A DNA stretch of 33,890 bases. It comes from Nitrospira sp. SB0662_bin_26. GTDB lineage: Bacteria; Nitrospirota; Nitrospiria; Nitrospirales; UBA8639. The position numbers were made by a program, and so were the translations under genes. How positions within the stretch are numbered: position 1 is the stretch's first letter; each line of letters begins with the position of its first letter. Below, in pieces: positions 24,385-31,833 of the stretch. The notes beneath the pieces were generated by a model that saw only the letters and a list, made by a program, of their open reading frames with translations, made no database searches and was not told the DNA's origin. Where the stretch lies: assembly GCA_009840285.1 (NCBI GenBank), contig VXOF01000082.1:1-33890 (forward strand), written 5' to 3'.

Positions 24385-25011
24385 TCAGCCCGAGCCTTGT
24401 GCGCTGTGATTAAGCCACACGTCCTGGAGTTCCTGATATACCTGCATCAATCGCGAATCTTCAAGCCGGTAGGCCAGGGACATCAGGATTAACCCGAAGA
24501 GCAGGACCAGGATGCCGAGGCCTCCCACTCCCAAGGCCAGGGCCCAGCCGCTTGCTGAATTGTATCCGCCGTCGATGCCGAATGTGACCAGAAAGACCAG
24601 AGTGCCGATTGCCACGAGTCCCAGCCAGATCAAGGTGAGCAGACCCGATGACCAGGGCACGCGTTTGGTGAGGTGCAAGGCCACGCCGGTTTCTGTGGGA
24701 TGAAGTGTGATGGTGCCTTTCAACGGCCATGCCGTGCGAAACCGCATGGAGAATAATTGGTACGAGGGCCGGAGCGAAATCACTTCTTGTACGCCGAACC
24801 AGCGAGCAACGCCGTGGGGCAGGGCAATCGTATCGTGCTTTCCGAATCGCCTGATCAGGGACTGACGGGAGAGAGTGTCGAGGCGGTCGCGCCGGCGGGC
24901 GATGCCGAACCCGTATTGCGCGGCAAAGGGCCGGAGGCTGGTGAATTGATACCAGTCCCCGATGATCAGCAGCACAAACAGAATGCCTCCGAAGATTCCG
25001 GCCAAGAGCAT
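24385..25011 (-). CDS. Hypothetical membrane protein with three membrane helices
   Basis: A 208-residue protein I do not recognise. It starts at the ATG at 25011; the open frame extends upstream to 25569, but that part is antisense to the tRNA-fMet and its intron and is not protein-like. A membrane helix opens the protein ('MLLAGIFGGILFVLLIIGDW'), followed by a soluble stretch of about 100 residues with 'GFGIARRRDRLDTLSRQSLIRRF' in 36-60 and beta-like segments, then two helices ('LLTLIWLGLVAIGTLVFLV' and 'ALALGVGGLGILVLLFGLIL') and a short polar tail. A 6-bp palindrome (ATGGTG-N4-CACCAT, 25010-25025) overlaps its start codon. The Shine-Dalgarno site is weak. Confidence 0.6.
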   Translation of the reverse strand: MLLAGIFGGILFVLLIIGDWYQFTSLRPFAAQYGFGIARRRDRLDTLSRQSLIRRFGKHDTIALPHGVARWFGVQEVISLRPSYQLFSMRFRTAWPLKGTITLHPTETGVALHLTKRVPWSSGLLTLIWLGLVAIGTLVFLVTFGIDGGYNSASGWALALGVGGLGILVLLFGLILMSLAYRLEDSRLMQVYQELQDVWLNHSAQGSG

Positions 25012-25076
25012 GGTGTGCGCACCATAGCACAACTGACCCCGATCCTGTGAAGCCGTGCGTGAGTCGCGGCGGTGAT

Positions 25077-25106
25077 TTGACTTTGTTTGCGACGCTTCGC
25101 TACGAT
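25077..25106 (+). promoter_or_regulatory. Promoter of the tRNA-fMet gene
   Basis: TTGACT (25077-25082, 5 of 6) and TACGAT (25101-25106, 4 of 6) are spaced by 18 nt. The expected start of transcription (about 25112-25114) coincides with the mature 5' end of the tRNA, leaving almost no 5' leader. Confidence 0.55.
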
Positions 25107-25111
25107 GCCTC

Positions 25112-25469
25112 TGCGGGGTGGAGCAGTCTGGTAGCTCGTTGGGCTCAATACCGTGAGGAGTGATCCGCTGGTTGCGTGAAACATAAGCAACCCCTCCCAA
25201 CAATGAATGGGCTGTGCAGAAGGAAACTTCTGTACGATCACCTGTCAAATTCGGGGAAGCCGGTAGCGGGGTAACCCCGAGCCAAGCTGGCGGAGCCATC
25301 GCGCTCCGGCAGAAGGTGTAGAGACTTGACGGCAGGCATCCTAACGGCGGCAAAGCCGGTCCGAGGATGAAGAGAAAGTCCGGACCACGAACTGGATTCC
25401 CAGGCAGCGAAAGCTGTAGTGGCGCGCATAACCCAAAGGTCGAGGGTTCAAATCCCTCCCCCGCAACCA
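25112..25469 (+). tRNA. tRNA-fMet (initiator, CAT) interrupted by a group I intron
   Basis: The exons 25112-25145 and 25427-25469 join into a 77-nt initiator tRNA with CCA encoded. Acceptor stem is GCGGGG/CCCCGC, D-arm GAGC-AGTCTGGTA-GCTC, anticodon arm TTGGG-CTCATAA-CCCAA, and T-arm GAGGG-TTCAAAT-CCCTC. The three consecutive G-C pairs in the anticodon stem are the hallmark of bacterial initiators. Position 1 is T opposite A72, a weak U-A pair rather than the usual C1-A72 mismatch. The junction is placed after T33, giving an exon ending in U and an intron ending in G; a CA dinucleotide repeated at both borders means the cut could be 1-2 nt further right. Confidence 0.93.
25146..25426 (+). ncRNA. 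Group I self-splicing intron (IC3-like) in tRNA-fMet
   Basis: A 281-nt intron without an open reading frame. Core elements are readable and resemble the Azoarcus tRNA-Ile intron: TGTCAAATTCGGGGAAGCC (25243-25261, P3/J3-4/P4 region), CCGAGCCAAGC (about 25277-25287), and GGTGTAGAGACTTGACGG (25315-25332). P7 pairs GACTT (25323-25327) with AAGTC (25376-25380), a covarying version of the common GACTA/TAGTC. P3 pairs CCTG (25241-25244) with CAGG (25333-25336). P2 pairs GTGATC (25160-25165) with GATCAC (25236-25241), and inside it CAGAAG-GAAA-CTTCTG has a GNRA loop. P8 is closed by CATCC/GGATG, and P9 is CAGC-GAAA-GCTG (25403-25414). The last base is G (25426). CTCA (25144-25147) can pair with TGAG (25154-25157) as P1, but a U-G wobble at the 5' site is not evident. 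Confidence 0.93.
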
Positions 25470-25488
25470 ACGCTTTCATCGATCTGAC

Positions 25489-25521
25489 GGGATCGTCCTC
25501 TCGGGGCGGTCCCCTTTTTTT
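25489..25521 (+). terminator. Intrinsic terminator of tRNA-fMet
   Basis: The stem GGGATCG (25489-25495) / CGGTCCC (25507-25513), 7 bp with one G-U pair, is followed by C and seven T. It lies 20 nt past the tRNA 3' end and closes a single-gene transcription unit. Confidence 0.75.
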
Positions 25522-25631
25522 GCCATAAAGAAGAGCCTGACAGTTCGTGGCATTCAGCGGAGGTCGCACCGGAACGGCATTTTTTATAAAATGTCCCGGT
25601 TCCGTATTTTGGAAAACGCGAGGAGGGAGGA

Positions 25632-25880
25632 GTGGTCAACGTCCGCTGGTTGTGGGTTCCCTTGGTCGGGGCGAGCGCGTTTTTGGCGTTGCCCGGCAAC
25701 GAGACCATTGGAGGGGTGCTGGGCGACGTGGTGGGACACTTTTTCTCGGCGGCCCTGGTGGCCGTCGTGCCGGTCGTGGGGTATCGCCTGATTTACAGAG
25801 ACATCGGTGAAAAGGAAATCACCTACATCTTCGCGGCATCCTGGGCCTATCTCGTGATCTCGCAGCTATTCAAGTTGTAG
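25632..25880 (+). CDS. Small hypothetical membrane protein
   Basis: An 82-residue protein starting at GTG 25632, with a purine-rich AGGAGGGAGGA stretch immediately upstream. Two hydrophobic segments are predicted: a short one near 7-22 ('WVPLVGASAFLALPG') and a longer pair of helices covering about 36-52 ('HFFSAALVAVVPVVGYR') and 64-80 ('YIFAASWAYLVISQLFK'). It is followed by a strong terminator, which supports it as a real expressed gene. No family is recognised. Confidence 0.6.
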   Translation: MVNVRWLWVPLVGASAFLALPGNETIGGVLGDVVGHFFSAALVAVVPVVGYRLIYRDIGEKEITYIFAASWAYLVISQLFKL

Positions 25881-25903
25881 AACCGACGAGATTTACCTTT
25901 CAC

Positions 25904-25937
25904 GCAGGGAACAACGATCCTCGTTCCCTGCTTTTTT
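25904..25937 (+). terminator. Strong intrinsic terminator
   Basis: A perfect 9-bp stem, GCAGGGAAC (25904-25912) / GTTCCCTGC (25923-25931), with a 10-nt loop is followed by six T. It lies 24 nt after the small membrane protein gene. Confidence 0.85.
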
Positions 25938-26048
25938 ACACGGGTATCAAGCGACCATAACACGACCGACATCCGCAGCCTGTACTCTGCGGCGCATGCA
26001 TGTGACTCCGAGCCGTCACACAATGCCCAAACCATGGTAGGATAAAGT

Positions 26049-26339
26049 ATGAGCAGATACAGGCCGTGTCCCCAATGCCGGCAGGTGATGGTCCTCGAAG
26101 ATCATGGCGAATTGCTTGAGGCCGTTGACGTGCTGAGTTTCTTCGAGTACCGGTGCCGCACCTGCGGCCATCTCGACCGCTCCGACAAGGGTTTCTTTCA
26201 GATGGAGACGACGGGTCGACTCGACGACACGGGCGAGATCCCATACCGCTGGTCGGAGTCGGATCCCCCCGTTACGCGTAGACCCGTCCAAAGCGATTCG
26301 AGAGAACCGCTGAGAGCGGAAACGTCTCCTGCGAAATAA
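26049..26339 (+). CDS. Small zinc-ribbon-like hypothetical protein
   Basis: A 96-residue protein. 'CPQC' (7-10) and 'CRTCGH' (36-41) form two CxxC pairs about 25 residues apart, the layout of a zinc ribbon. The C-terminal half is polar, rich in Asp, Glu, Arg, Ser and Pro, and probably disordered. GGTAGGAT lies 5 nt before the ATG. Its 3' end overlaps the end of the convergent saccharopine-type dehydrogenase gene by 68 nt. Function unknown; a nucleic-acid or regulatory role would be a guess. Confidence 0.55.
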   Translation: MSRYRPCPQCRQVMVLEDHGELLEAVDVLSFFEYRCRTCGHLDRSDKGFFQMETTGRLDDTGEIPYRWSESDPPVTRRPVQSDSREPLRAETSPAK

Positions 26340-27357
26340 ACCCGTGGTAGCGAACCGGGTCGGAGAGGACCAAATCCACCACGCTGCACACGCCGGCAGC
26401 CGTGGTCACCTGAATGGCCGACCATAGGTTTCCCGCAATAGTTCGCGGATAAAGCTTCTTGACATAATTCTCTTCCATCAATGTTCCGTTTTTTCTCCCC
26501 ACCACGGATACGTAAATCAGGACCACGTCCTGCTCGGTTTTGGGAACGGCGTTCTCCAGCAGGTGTTTGAGCGTGTCCCGTTGCTGATTCAGTTTCAGGT
26601 CGTTCATCAGAAACTGAATTTTGTCGCAGTGCCCCGGGTACCTGAGTGTTTTATAATTCATGGTCTCCACTTTTCCCGCATAGGTATCCGCCAGGGTTCC
26701 CAATCCTCCCGAGGTGTTGAAGGCCTCATAGAGCAGGCCGTCGACTTCAATGGTCTCATACCCTTCGAGCGGCCTCAGCGCGGTCTTGACCCCGTTTTCA
26801 ATGCCGTAGCACACGTTGCCGTATTCATTGATCAGACCGTCCGTGGACCAGGTCAGGGAATATTTCAACGCGTTGCTGGGGTGGACCGGCAACGCTCCGA
26901 CGCGCATTTTGACTGTCTCCAACGTGTCGAAGTGTTGCATGACCTCATTGGTCACGATGCTGATAAACCCGGGGGCCAATCCGCATTGTGGCACAAAGGC
27001 TTTCCGGCTGCAGCGGCTGATGCGTTCAATGCGTTCGGTGACCTCGACGTCTTCCGTCAAGTCGAAATAATGAAGGCCGTGCTTTCTGGCTACCGCCGCG
27101 ACCGTGGGATTGGAGAAATAAGGGAGACTGGAAATGACGGCCTCGGGTTGATGTGTCAACACGTAGTGTTCCAGGCTTCGCCTGTCATTGGCATCCAAGG
27201 CCACGGGCACGACCTCCGGCCGCGCATGAGCAAAACTCCTGTCTGTAGCCTTGAGGTCGACGTCGGCCAGATGAACCCTGTAGTCCCTGGTCTCCGCCAG
27301 AAAGGTGGCAATGAGGGAACCGATCTTTCCCGCGCCCAATAGTAGGATTTCCGGCAT
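26272..27357 (-). CDS. Saccharopine dehydrogenase / lysine 6-dehydrogenase family protein
   Basis: A 361-residue NAD(P)-dependent oxidoreductase. The Rossmann motif 'LLGAGKIGSLIATFLAE' (5-21) and Asp34/Asp36 after the second strand are at the N-terminus. 'VISSLPYFSNPTVAAVARKHG' in 74-94 and the C-terminal-domain marks 'GLINEYGNVCYGIENG', 'EAFNTSGGLGTLADTYAGK' and 'YKTLRYPGHCDKI' are characteristic of saccharopine dehydrogenases and the related lysine 6-dehydrogenases. Both make alpha-aminoadipate semialdehyde, the substrate expected for the aldehyde dehydrogenase at the head of this operon. It is the third gene, 14 nt after the HPPD-like gene. Which of the two reactions it catalyses is not decided by the sequence; no lysine-ketoglutarate reductase is present in the window. 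Confidence 0.82.
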   Translation of the reverse strand: MPEILLLGAGKIGSLIATFLAETRDYRVHLADVDLKATDRSFAHARPEVVPVALDANDRRSLEHYVLTHQPEAVISSLPYFSNPTVAAVARKHGLHYFDLTEDVEVTERIERISRCSRKAFVPQCGLAPGFISIVTNEVMQHFDTLETVKMRVGALPVHPSNALKYSLTWSTDGLINEYGNVCYGIENGVKTALRPLEGYETIEVDGLLYEAFNTSGGLGTLADTYAGKVETMNYKTLRYPGHCDKIQFLMNDLKLNQQRDTLKHLLENAVPKTEQDVVLIYVSVVGRKNGTLMEENYVKKLYPRTIAGNLWSAIQVTTAAGVCSVVDLVLSDPVRYHGFISQETFPLSAVLSNRFGRVYA

Positions 27358-27371
27358 GGGTTGCCCGTTGG

Positions 27372-27965
27372 TTAATAGTTCACCGTGGATTGCATCAGGG
27401 CGTCGGCCTGAGGCGGGGAAAACCCCTGGTAGCCGGCATGCCGTTCAATCAATTCCAGCACGGAAAACGGAATTCCCCGAACCCGCTCGGGCACGCTGAA
27501 AACTTGCCGGAGGGCCTCACCTTTTTCGCCTATCACTGATCCGGCAAAGGTCACGCTTTTGCGCTGCAACTGCCCCATGGCTGTTTCAATGTCTTCCGTC
27601 AACAGAGCGATATGATGAAGAGTCTGGTCGCCGAACGTGTTCACCCAATCCGGGATGATGCTGGTCTTGCCCCGTTCGTCATCGTAGGCTTGATCAACGA
27701 ACAAAGCCGGAAATCCCGGGGCCCGGTACACCTTGGCATACCAATCACGATACTCCAAGGTCTCGGAATAGACGTACCCGAGCCTGACGAATTCCCGGGC
27801 GCACCGGTCGATGTCTTCGGTTCTGATGGTGATATGATCGACAACCGGTTTGAGCCCGATTCCCGCGGCATCCAGAATGCCTTTGGCAATCTGCGCCGCG
27901 CTGTTTTGTGCCACGTACTTACGAATGTAGGCGTCGGTTACGCGTTCAAGTTGGACGTTGTTCAT
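27372..27965 (-). CDS. Stand-alone HPPD-like catalytic domain (VOC-fold Fe(II) dioxygenase)
   Basis: A 197-residue protein, about half the length of 4-hydroxyphenylpyruvate dioxygenase (HPPD). It carries what looks like the C-terminal catalytic domain only. The Fe(II) facial triad seems intact: His44 in 'VDHITIRT', His118 in 'LHHIALLTEDI' (compare 'QHIALNTEDI' in HPPD), and Glu171 in 'SVLELIERH' (compare 'EIIQRH'). The end 'GYQGFSPPQADALMQS' parallels the HPPD tail 'GFGAGNFKALF'. HPPD, hydroxymandelate synthase and the 2-oxoadipate enzyme HglS are 2-oxoacid-type VOC oxygenases. Sitting between lysine-catabolic-type genes, a 2-oxo acid such as 2-oxoadipate is a reasonable substrate guess, but only a guess. 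Confidence 0.65.
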   Translation of the reverse strand: MNNVQLERVTDAYIRKYVAQNSAAQIAKGILDAAGIGLKPVVDHITIRTEDIDRCAREFVRLGYVYSETLEYRDWYAKVYRAPGFPALFVDQAYDDERGKTSIIPDWVNTFGDQTLHHIALLTEDIETAMGQLQRKSVTFAGSVIGEKGEALRQVFSVPERVRGIPFSVLELIERHAGYQGFSPPQADALMQSTVNY

Positions 27966-27995
27966 GGTGCCCTCGCCCGTGATTCACATTTCTTG

Positions 27996-29480
27996 TCAGT
28001 TCATGTCGATCTGCGCGCGTTGTAACTGGCCGCTGTAATCGACATAAATGGATTTCCATTCACTGAAGGTATCCAGCGCTGCCTGCCCGGCCTCACGGTG
28101 TCCGTTCCCCGTGGCTTTCACGCCTCCGAACGGCAAATGCACTTCACTGCCGATGGTCCCGGCGTTGATGTACACGATCCCCGAGCGGAGCTCGCGCATG
28201 GCGTAGTGGGCCCGGTTGACGTCTTGCGTATACAATGCGCTCGAAAGCCCGTACTCTACGGAGTTGTTCAAGGAGATGGCCTCATCGAGGTTTTCGACTT
28301 CCAGGACGGTCAGGACCGGCCCGAAGATTTCTTCGTTGGCAATTCGCATGGAAGGGGTGACTTGGTCGAACAAAGTCGGCGCGAAAAAACAGCCGGAGGC
28401 ATATTCGCCTTCGGTCAGCGGATATCCGCCTGCGAGCAGTCGAGCACCTTCCTGTTGACCAGCCTTGACGAACTCGTGGACCCGGTCGAGTTGACTTTGA
28501 TTGATCAATGGTCCCACGTCGGTTTCGGGGTCGAGGCCGTTGCCCACTCGAAGCATCTGCATGCGCTTCAACAGCAACGTCGCCAACCGGTCTTTCACTG
28601 CTCGATGCACAATCAACCGGCTACAGGCCGTACAGCGTTGTCCGCTGGTACCGAAAGCACTCCACACGATGCCTTCGACGGCCAACTCCAGGTCCGCATC
28701 CTCCATGACGAGGATGGCGTTCTTGCCACCCATTTCCAGAGCCACCCGTTTGTGATGAGTCGCGGCATCCGAGGCGACTTTTCCACCCGTGGCCGTTGAG
28801 CCCGTAAAGGAAATGAGCGCGACGTCGGGATGTTTCACCAGGGCCTCCCCGGCTTGCGGGGTGCTCCCCAGTATCACGTTGACGACGCCAGGAGGAATGC
28901 CGGCCTCTTCCAGTATCTTCACGAAAAGTGCCGCCGTGAACGGTGTATCGGGAGACGGCTTGAGCACCACCGTATTACCCATAATCAGGGCCGGGAAACT
29001 TTTCCAGGCCGGAATGGCCACGGGGAAGTTCCAGGGAGTGATCAAGCCGACGACGCCAAGCGGCTCTCGTATTGCACAGGCGGATTTATGGGGCAACTCG
29101 GCCGGAGCGATGTGCCCGAACTGCCTCCGGCCTTCTCCTCCCATGTAATAGGCCATATCAATGGCCTCCTGGACGTCACCTCGCGCTTCGACAAGGACTT
29201 TGCCCATTTCACTCGTCAAGGTTCGGGCCAGGGATTCTTTCTCGTGCACCAACCGTTCGGCGACCCTGTACAACAATTCACCGCGTCGGGGCGCCGGCAG
29301 ACGACGCCAGGAGTCAAACGCCTCCCGAGCTGCCGAGACGGCTTGGCGGACGTCTTCGACGCCGGAGTCCGCGCATTGGACAATCGTTTGGCCGGTGGCG
29401 GGATTCCGGCTTTCAAAGGTCCGTCCGGATTGGGCGGGAATCCATTTTCCTCCAATAAAATTGCAGACTTGGTTATCCAT
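27996..29480 (-). CDS. NAD(P)-dependent aldehyde dehydrogenase, possibly alpha-aminoadipate semialdehyde dehydrogenase
   Basis: A 494-residue aldehyde dehydrogenase of normal length. The catalytic set is complete: Asn151 in 'PWNFP', Lys174 in 'LKPSP', Glu249 in 'LEMGGKN', Cys283 in 'SGQRCTA'. 'FTGSTATGG' is the nucleotide-binding loop and 'EEIFGPVL' lies near the C-terminus. The '[16 protein letters not shown]' region and '[15 protein letters not shown]' fit the clade with antiquitin (ALDH7) and related semialdehyde dehydrogenases, but the assignment rests mainly on the saccharopine/lysine dehydrogenase gene in the same operon. GGGAG lies 4 nt before the ATG. It is first in a three-gene operon (30-nt gap to the next gene). 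Confidence 0.85.
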   Translation of the reverse strand: MDNQVCNFIGGKWIPAQSGRTFESRNPATGQTIVQCADSGVEDVRQAVSAAREAFDSWRRLPAPRRGELLYRVAERLVHEKESLARTLTSEMGKVLVEARGDVQEAIDMAYYMGGEGRRQFGHIAPAELPHKSACAIREPLGVVGLITPWNFPVAIPAWKSFPALIMGNTVVLKPSPDTPFTAALFVKILEEAGIPPGVVNVILGSTPQAGEALVKHPDVALISFTGSTATGGKVASDAATHHKRVALEMGGKNAILVMEDADLELAVEGIVWSAFGTSGQRCTACSRLIVHRAVKDRLATLLLKRMQMLRVGNGLDPETDVGPLINQSQLDRVHEFVKAGQQEGARLLAGGYPLTEGEYASGCFFAPTLFDQVTPSMRIANEEIFGPVLTVLEVENLDEAISLNNSVEYGLSSALYTQDVNRAHYAMRELRSGIVYINAGTIGSEVHLPFGGVKATGNGHREAGQAALDTFSEWKSIYVDYSGQLQRAQIDMN

Positions 29481-29708
29481 GGCTCTCCCTCACGAGCTGT
29501 CGAATGCATGTCCTACTTACACGGTACTCCCGGAAGAGGGGGATAACAAGGAAAGAGGTAGGAAAGTGAGGATCAACGATTGTCGATCCCTGCGCCGTTG
29601 GTCAGGAACGCCCAGACACGTGAGTCAGGGTATTTTCATGCCACGAACGGCGATGGACAGTGAAAGCGCCTGCGCAAAGCTAAATCAGGGCTGGGAAACG
29701 TGCGATGC

Positions 29709-30578
29709 TCAGGAAAAACGGCGCAGAGAACTGGCAAGTCCTAAGCGGGAGAGACCGTAGATGAGCCACTTCGACGGATCGAAATTGTACCACTTGGGAC
29801 CATTCCGATAATCACTTTGGTACATGTGGTGATAGTTGTGGTATCCCTCTCCGAAGGTGATGAGCGAGACCCACCAACTGTCACGACTGGAATCGGAATC
29901 TCCATGCGGTTGGCCCCCCCACAGGTGGCAAATGGAATTGATGCAAAACGTGGAATTTAGGACGAAAAAGGTTCGCCCGACTCCGGCGAGCAGGAAACAA
30001 CCCAGTCCTTCAATCCAGCCGCCGTACACGAAACCCACCACAAAGGGCAGCGCCAGGCCGGACAGAACAATCGGGATATAATACCGGTTTTGCCACACCA
30101 CCACGGGGTCCTGTTTCAGCTTGGTGGCGTATTTGTCGTCTTTATGGGGATCCTTCCAGAAGAGCCACCCACAATGGCTGTACCAGAATCCCAATTGCGC
30201 ATTATACGGATCCTCTTCCTGGTCGCACCGCGCGTGATGGCGTATGTGATCCGCCGCCCATTTGAGTCCGGAATTTTGTAACGCCCAGCCCCCGGCGATC
30301 AAAAACGCGCCCTTCACCCAATCGGGGCACGTAAAACTTCGATGGGCCAATAAACGGTGATATCCCACGGTGATGCCAAGGCCCGTGATGATGTACAGCA
30401 GCCCGAACATGGTCCACGCCAGCCATGAATAATCATAGAAATAGGCGTAGGTGGGCAGTCCCACGATAGCTCCGGCCGTGACGGCGCAGAACATCGATAG
30501 GGTCAAGTGATCAGTGGCACGCGGGATGGGAACGGCTGCTTTTGTATCGGTCAGGGTCGACATGGCGTTAGTGTCCAT
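29709..30578 (-). CDS. Acyl-CoA/acyl-lipid delta-9-type fatty acid desaturase
   Basis: A 289-residue membrane desaturase that introduces a double bond into acyl chains using oxygen and a diiron centre. The three histidine boxes are present: 'HRLLAHR' (HxxxxH), 'HIRHH' (HxxHH) and 'HNYHH' (HxxHH, in 'GEGYHNYHHMYQSDYRNG'). Four hydrophobic segments flank them in the usual pattern. The start is set at the ATG at 30578; the frame is open to an ATG at 30623, and an ATG at 30563 is also possible, none with a strong Shine-Dalgarno site. No ferredoxin or reductase partner is adjacent. It would raise membrane unsaturation. Confidence 0.9.
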   Translation of the reverse strand: MDTNAMSTLTDTKAAVPIPRATDHLTLSMFCAVTAGAIVGLPTYAYFYDYSWLAWTMFGLLYIITGLGITVGYHRLLAHRSFTCPDWVKGAFLIAGGWALQNSGLKWAADHIRHHARCDQEEDPYNAQLGFWYSHCGWLFWKDPHKDDKYATKLKQDPVVVWQNRYYIPIVLSGLALPFVVGFVYGGWIEGLGCFLLAGVGRTFFVLNSTFCINSICHLWGGQPHGDSDSSRDSWWVSLITFGEGYHNYHHMYQSDYRNGPKWYNFDPSKWLIYGLSRLGLASSLRRFS

Positions 30579-30902
30579 TGAGTGATCGGTCTCGTCAGGT
30601 CTGAGAACAAACCGGCATTCCAAATTTTGAAGAATTGTTCAAAAAGCGGGTGCTGCCCTTCACACACTTCTAGATTCTTCTTCTCGATAGCTCGTCCACC
30701 TTCTGATGAAGCAGCACTCGAAAAGGCAAGTTTCCCAAGGATACCTGCCCAACGACGGATTGTAAAGGCTTAACCTTGCTTTTCGTGGAACGCGTGCGGC
30801 TCAAATACGTTGCATAGCAAGCCGGGAGTCCGGATGTAAAGGCGTTCCTGCTATCGGCAAGGTGTGAAAACGTCAAAGGAATCAGGGGATTGTGGCCAGA
30901 AG
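30579..30902. other. Intergenic region, no supported gene
   Basis: The stretch is 324 bases between the desaturase and the RRM gene. A 68-codon minus-strand frame (30670-30876) has an ATG, but no ribosome binding site or similarity I recognise, and was not accepted. No clear promoter or terminator was found. Confidence 0.4.
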
Positions 30903-31175
30903 TTACCCTCGCGGGCGGAAAGATTTTTCTTTAGGTCTCGCCTCATTGACCACGAGATTTCTGCCTTGGAAGTCTGTGCCATTGAGCGCCTCGATGGCTT
31001 GCTGCGCTTCCTCTCCGCTTCCCATTTCCACAAACCCGAAGCCCCGGGATCGTCCGGTATAACGATCCGTGACCACGTTGGCGGATTGGACGGTTCCATG
31101 TTGGGCAAACAGTTCCTGCAATTCGAGGTCCGTCGTCTCATAGGACAGGTTCCCAACGTATAACTTTTGATTCAC
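30903..31175 (-). CDS. Single-RRM RNA-binding protein
   Basis: A 90-residue protein with one RNA recognition motif covering almost all of it. RNP2 is 'LYVGNL' (5-10) and RNP1 is 'RGFGFVEM' (44-51), with the aromatic residues that stack on RNA. A short basic tail follows ('RPKEKSFRPRG'), shorter than the glycine-rich tail of cyanobacterial Rbp proteins. Such bacterial RRM proteins bind single-stranded RNA and are often cold- or stress-induced. The start is GTG 31175 with GGAGG 5 nt upstream. It lies 113 nt downstream of the hibernation factor gene on the same strand. Confidence 0.9.
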   Translation of the reverse strand: MNQKLYVGNLSYETTDLELQELFAQHGTVQSANVVTDRYTGRSRGFGFVEMGSGEEAQQAIEALNGTDFQGRNLVVNEARPKEKSFRPRG

Positions 31176-31288
31176 TTAGGCCTCCATTGTGTCAAGGTGT
31201 CACACGGCGAAGCGCACCGTTTAACCGGATCCCTGAAAGATGGCCGGTCGCTTTCCGCAGATCCGGCGATCATTCGACCTGGGATGAG

Positions 31289-31621
31289 TCAGAGTTCCTC
31301 GAGTTTGACGGGTTTCTGCGAAACGGGCTTTTCGCGAAATTTCTTGATTTCGGTCGTTGCGGCTTTGAACGCGGAGCGAATGGCTTCCTCGAAACTCTTG
31401 GCTTCTTTCCGTGCAGTCACGGTATGACGCGGAGGAAGATTCAGCACGATCAGCGCTTCGGCGTTATCGTCTCCCTTTTTATGGTGTGGGTTCTTGGTCA
31501 ACGTGATTCTGGCGTGAGTGATGTTGTCGTACTCGGTTTGCAGTGTGGTTATCCGGTCTTGGATTTCCTGTTTCCATCTCGGCGTCATGCCGACGTTCCG
31601 GCTGTCAATTTTTAAATCCAT
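31289..31621 (-). CDS. hpf: Ribosome hibernation promoting factor (short HPF/RaiA family)
   Basis: A 110-residue protein of the YfiA/HPF fold: 'MDLKIDSRNVGMTPRWKQEI' in 1-20, a central 'ITHARITLTKNPHHKKG' segment, 'AEALIVLNLPPRHTVTARKEAKSF' in 54-77, then a helix and a basic tail. It would bind the 30S decoding site and silence ribosomes in stationary phase. It lacks the long C-terminal dimerisation domain of long HPF. AAGGAGGAG lies 5 nt before the ATG. The middle region has a more basic character than classical HPF, so a divergent member is possible. Confidence 0.8.
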   Translation of the reverse strand: MDLKIDSRNVGMTPRWKQEIQDRITTLQTEYDNITHARITLTKNPHHKKGDDNAEALIVLNLPPRHTVTARKEAKSFEEAIRSAFKAATTEIKKFREKPVSQKPVKLEEL

Positions 31622-31833
31622 CGGTCTCCTCCTTGCTCGGGTCCATCGCGATCACGAGTTTTAGAGACACCAACTACGAAATATTATCTCACGAATGATC
31701 GCCTGTTGTCATGAGAGAATTATGAACCGGCCGGACAAAAACGTGCCACCCTCTTGAAAAAACTCTCAATTTCAATCTTGTGCGACCCCAGCCTCCTAAG
31801 GTACCATCGGTTTTTATTGCTCAAGGAGGAATC

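Noticed and set aside
25012-25569. N-terminal extension of the minus-strand membrane protein frame (up to 394 residues)
   Set aside because: It runs antisense through the tRNA-fMet exons and the group I intron and has no protein-like pattern; the protein start at 25011 is used.
30670-30876. 68-residue minus-strand frame between desaturase and RRM gene
   Set aside because: It has an ATG but no ribosome binding site or recognisable domain, so it is kept only as a note in the intergenic entry.
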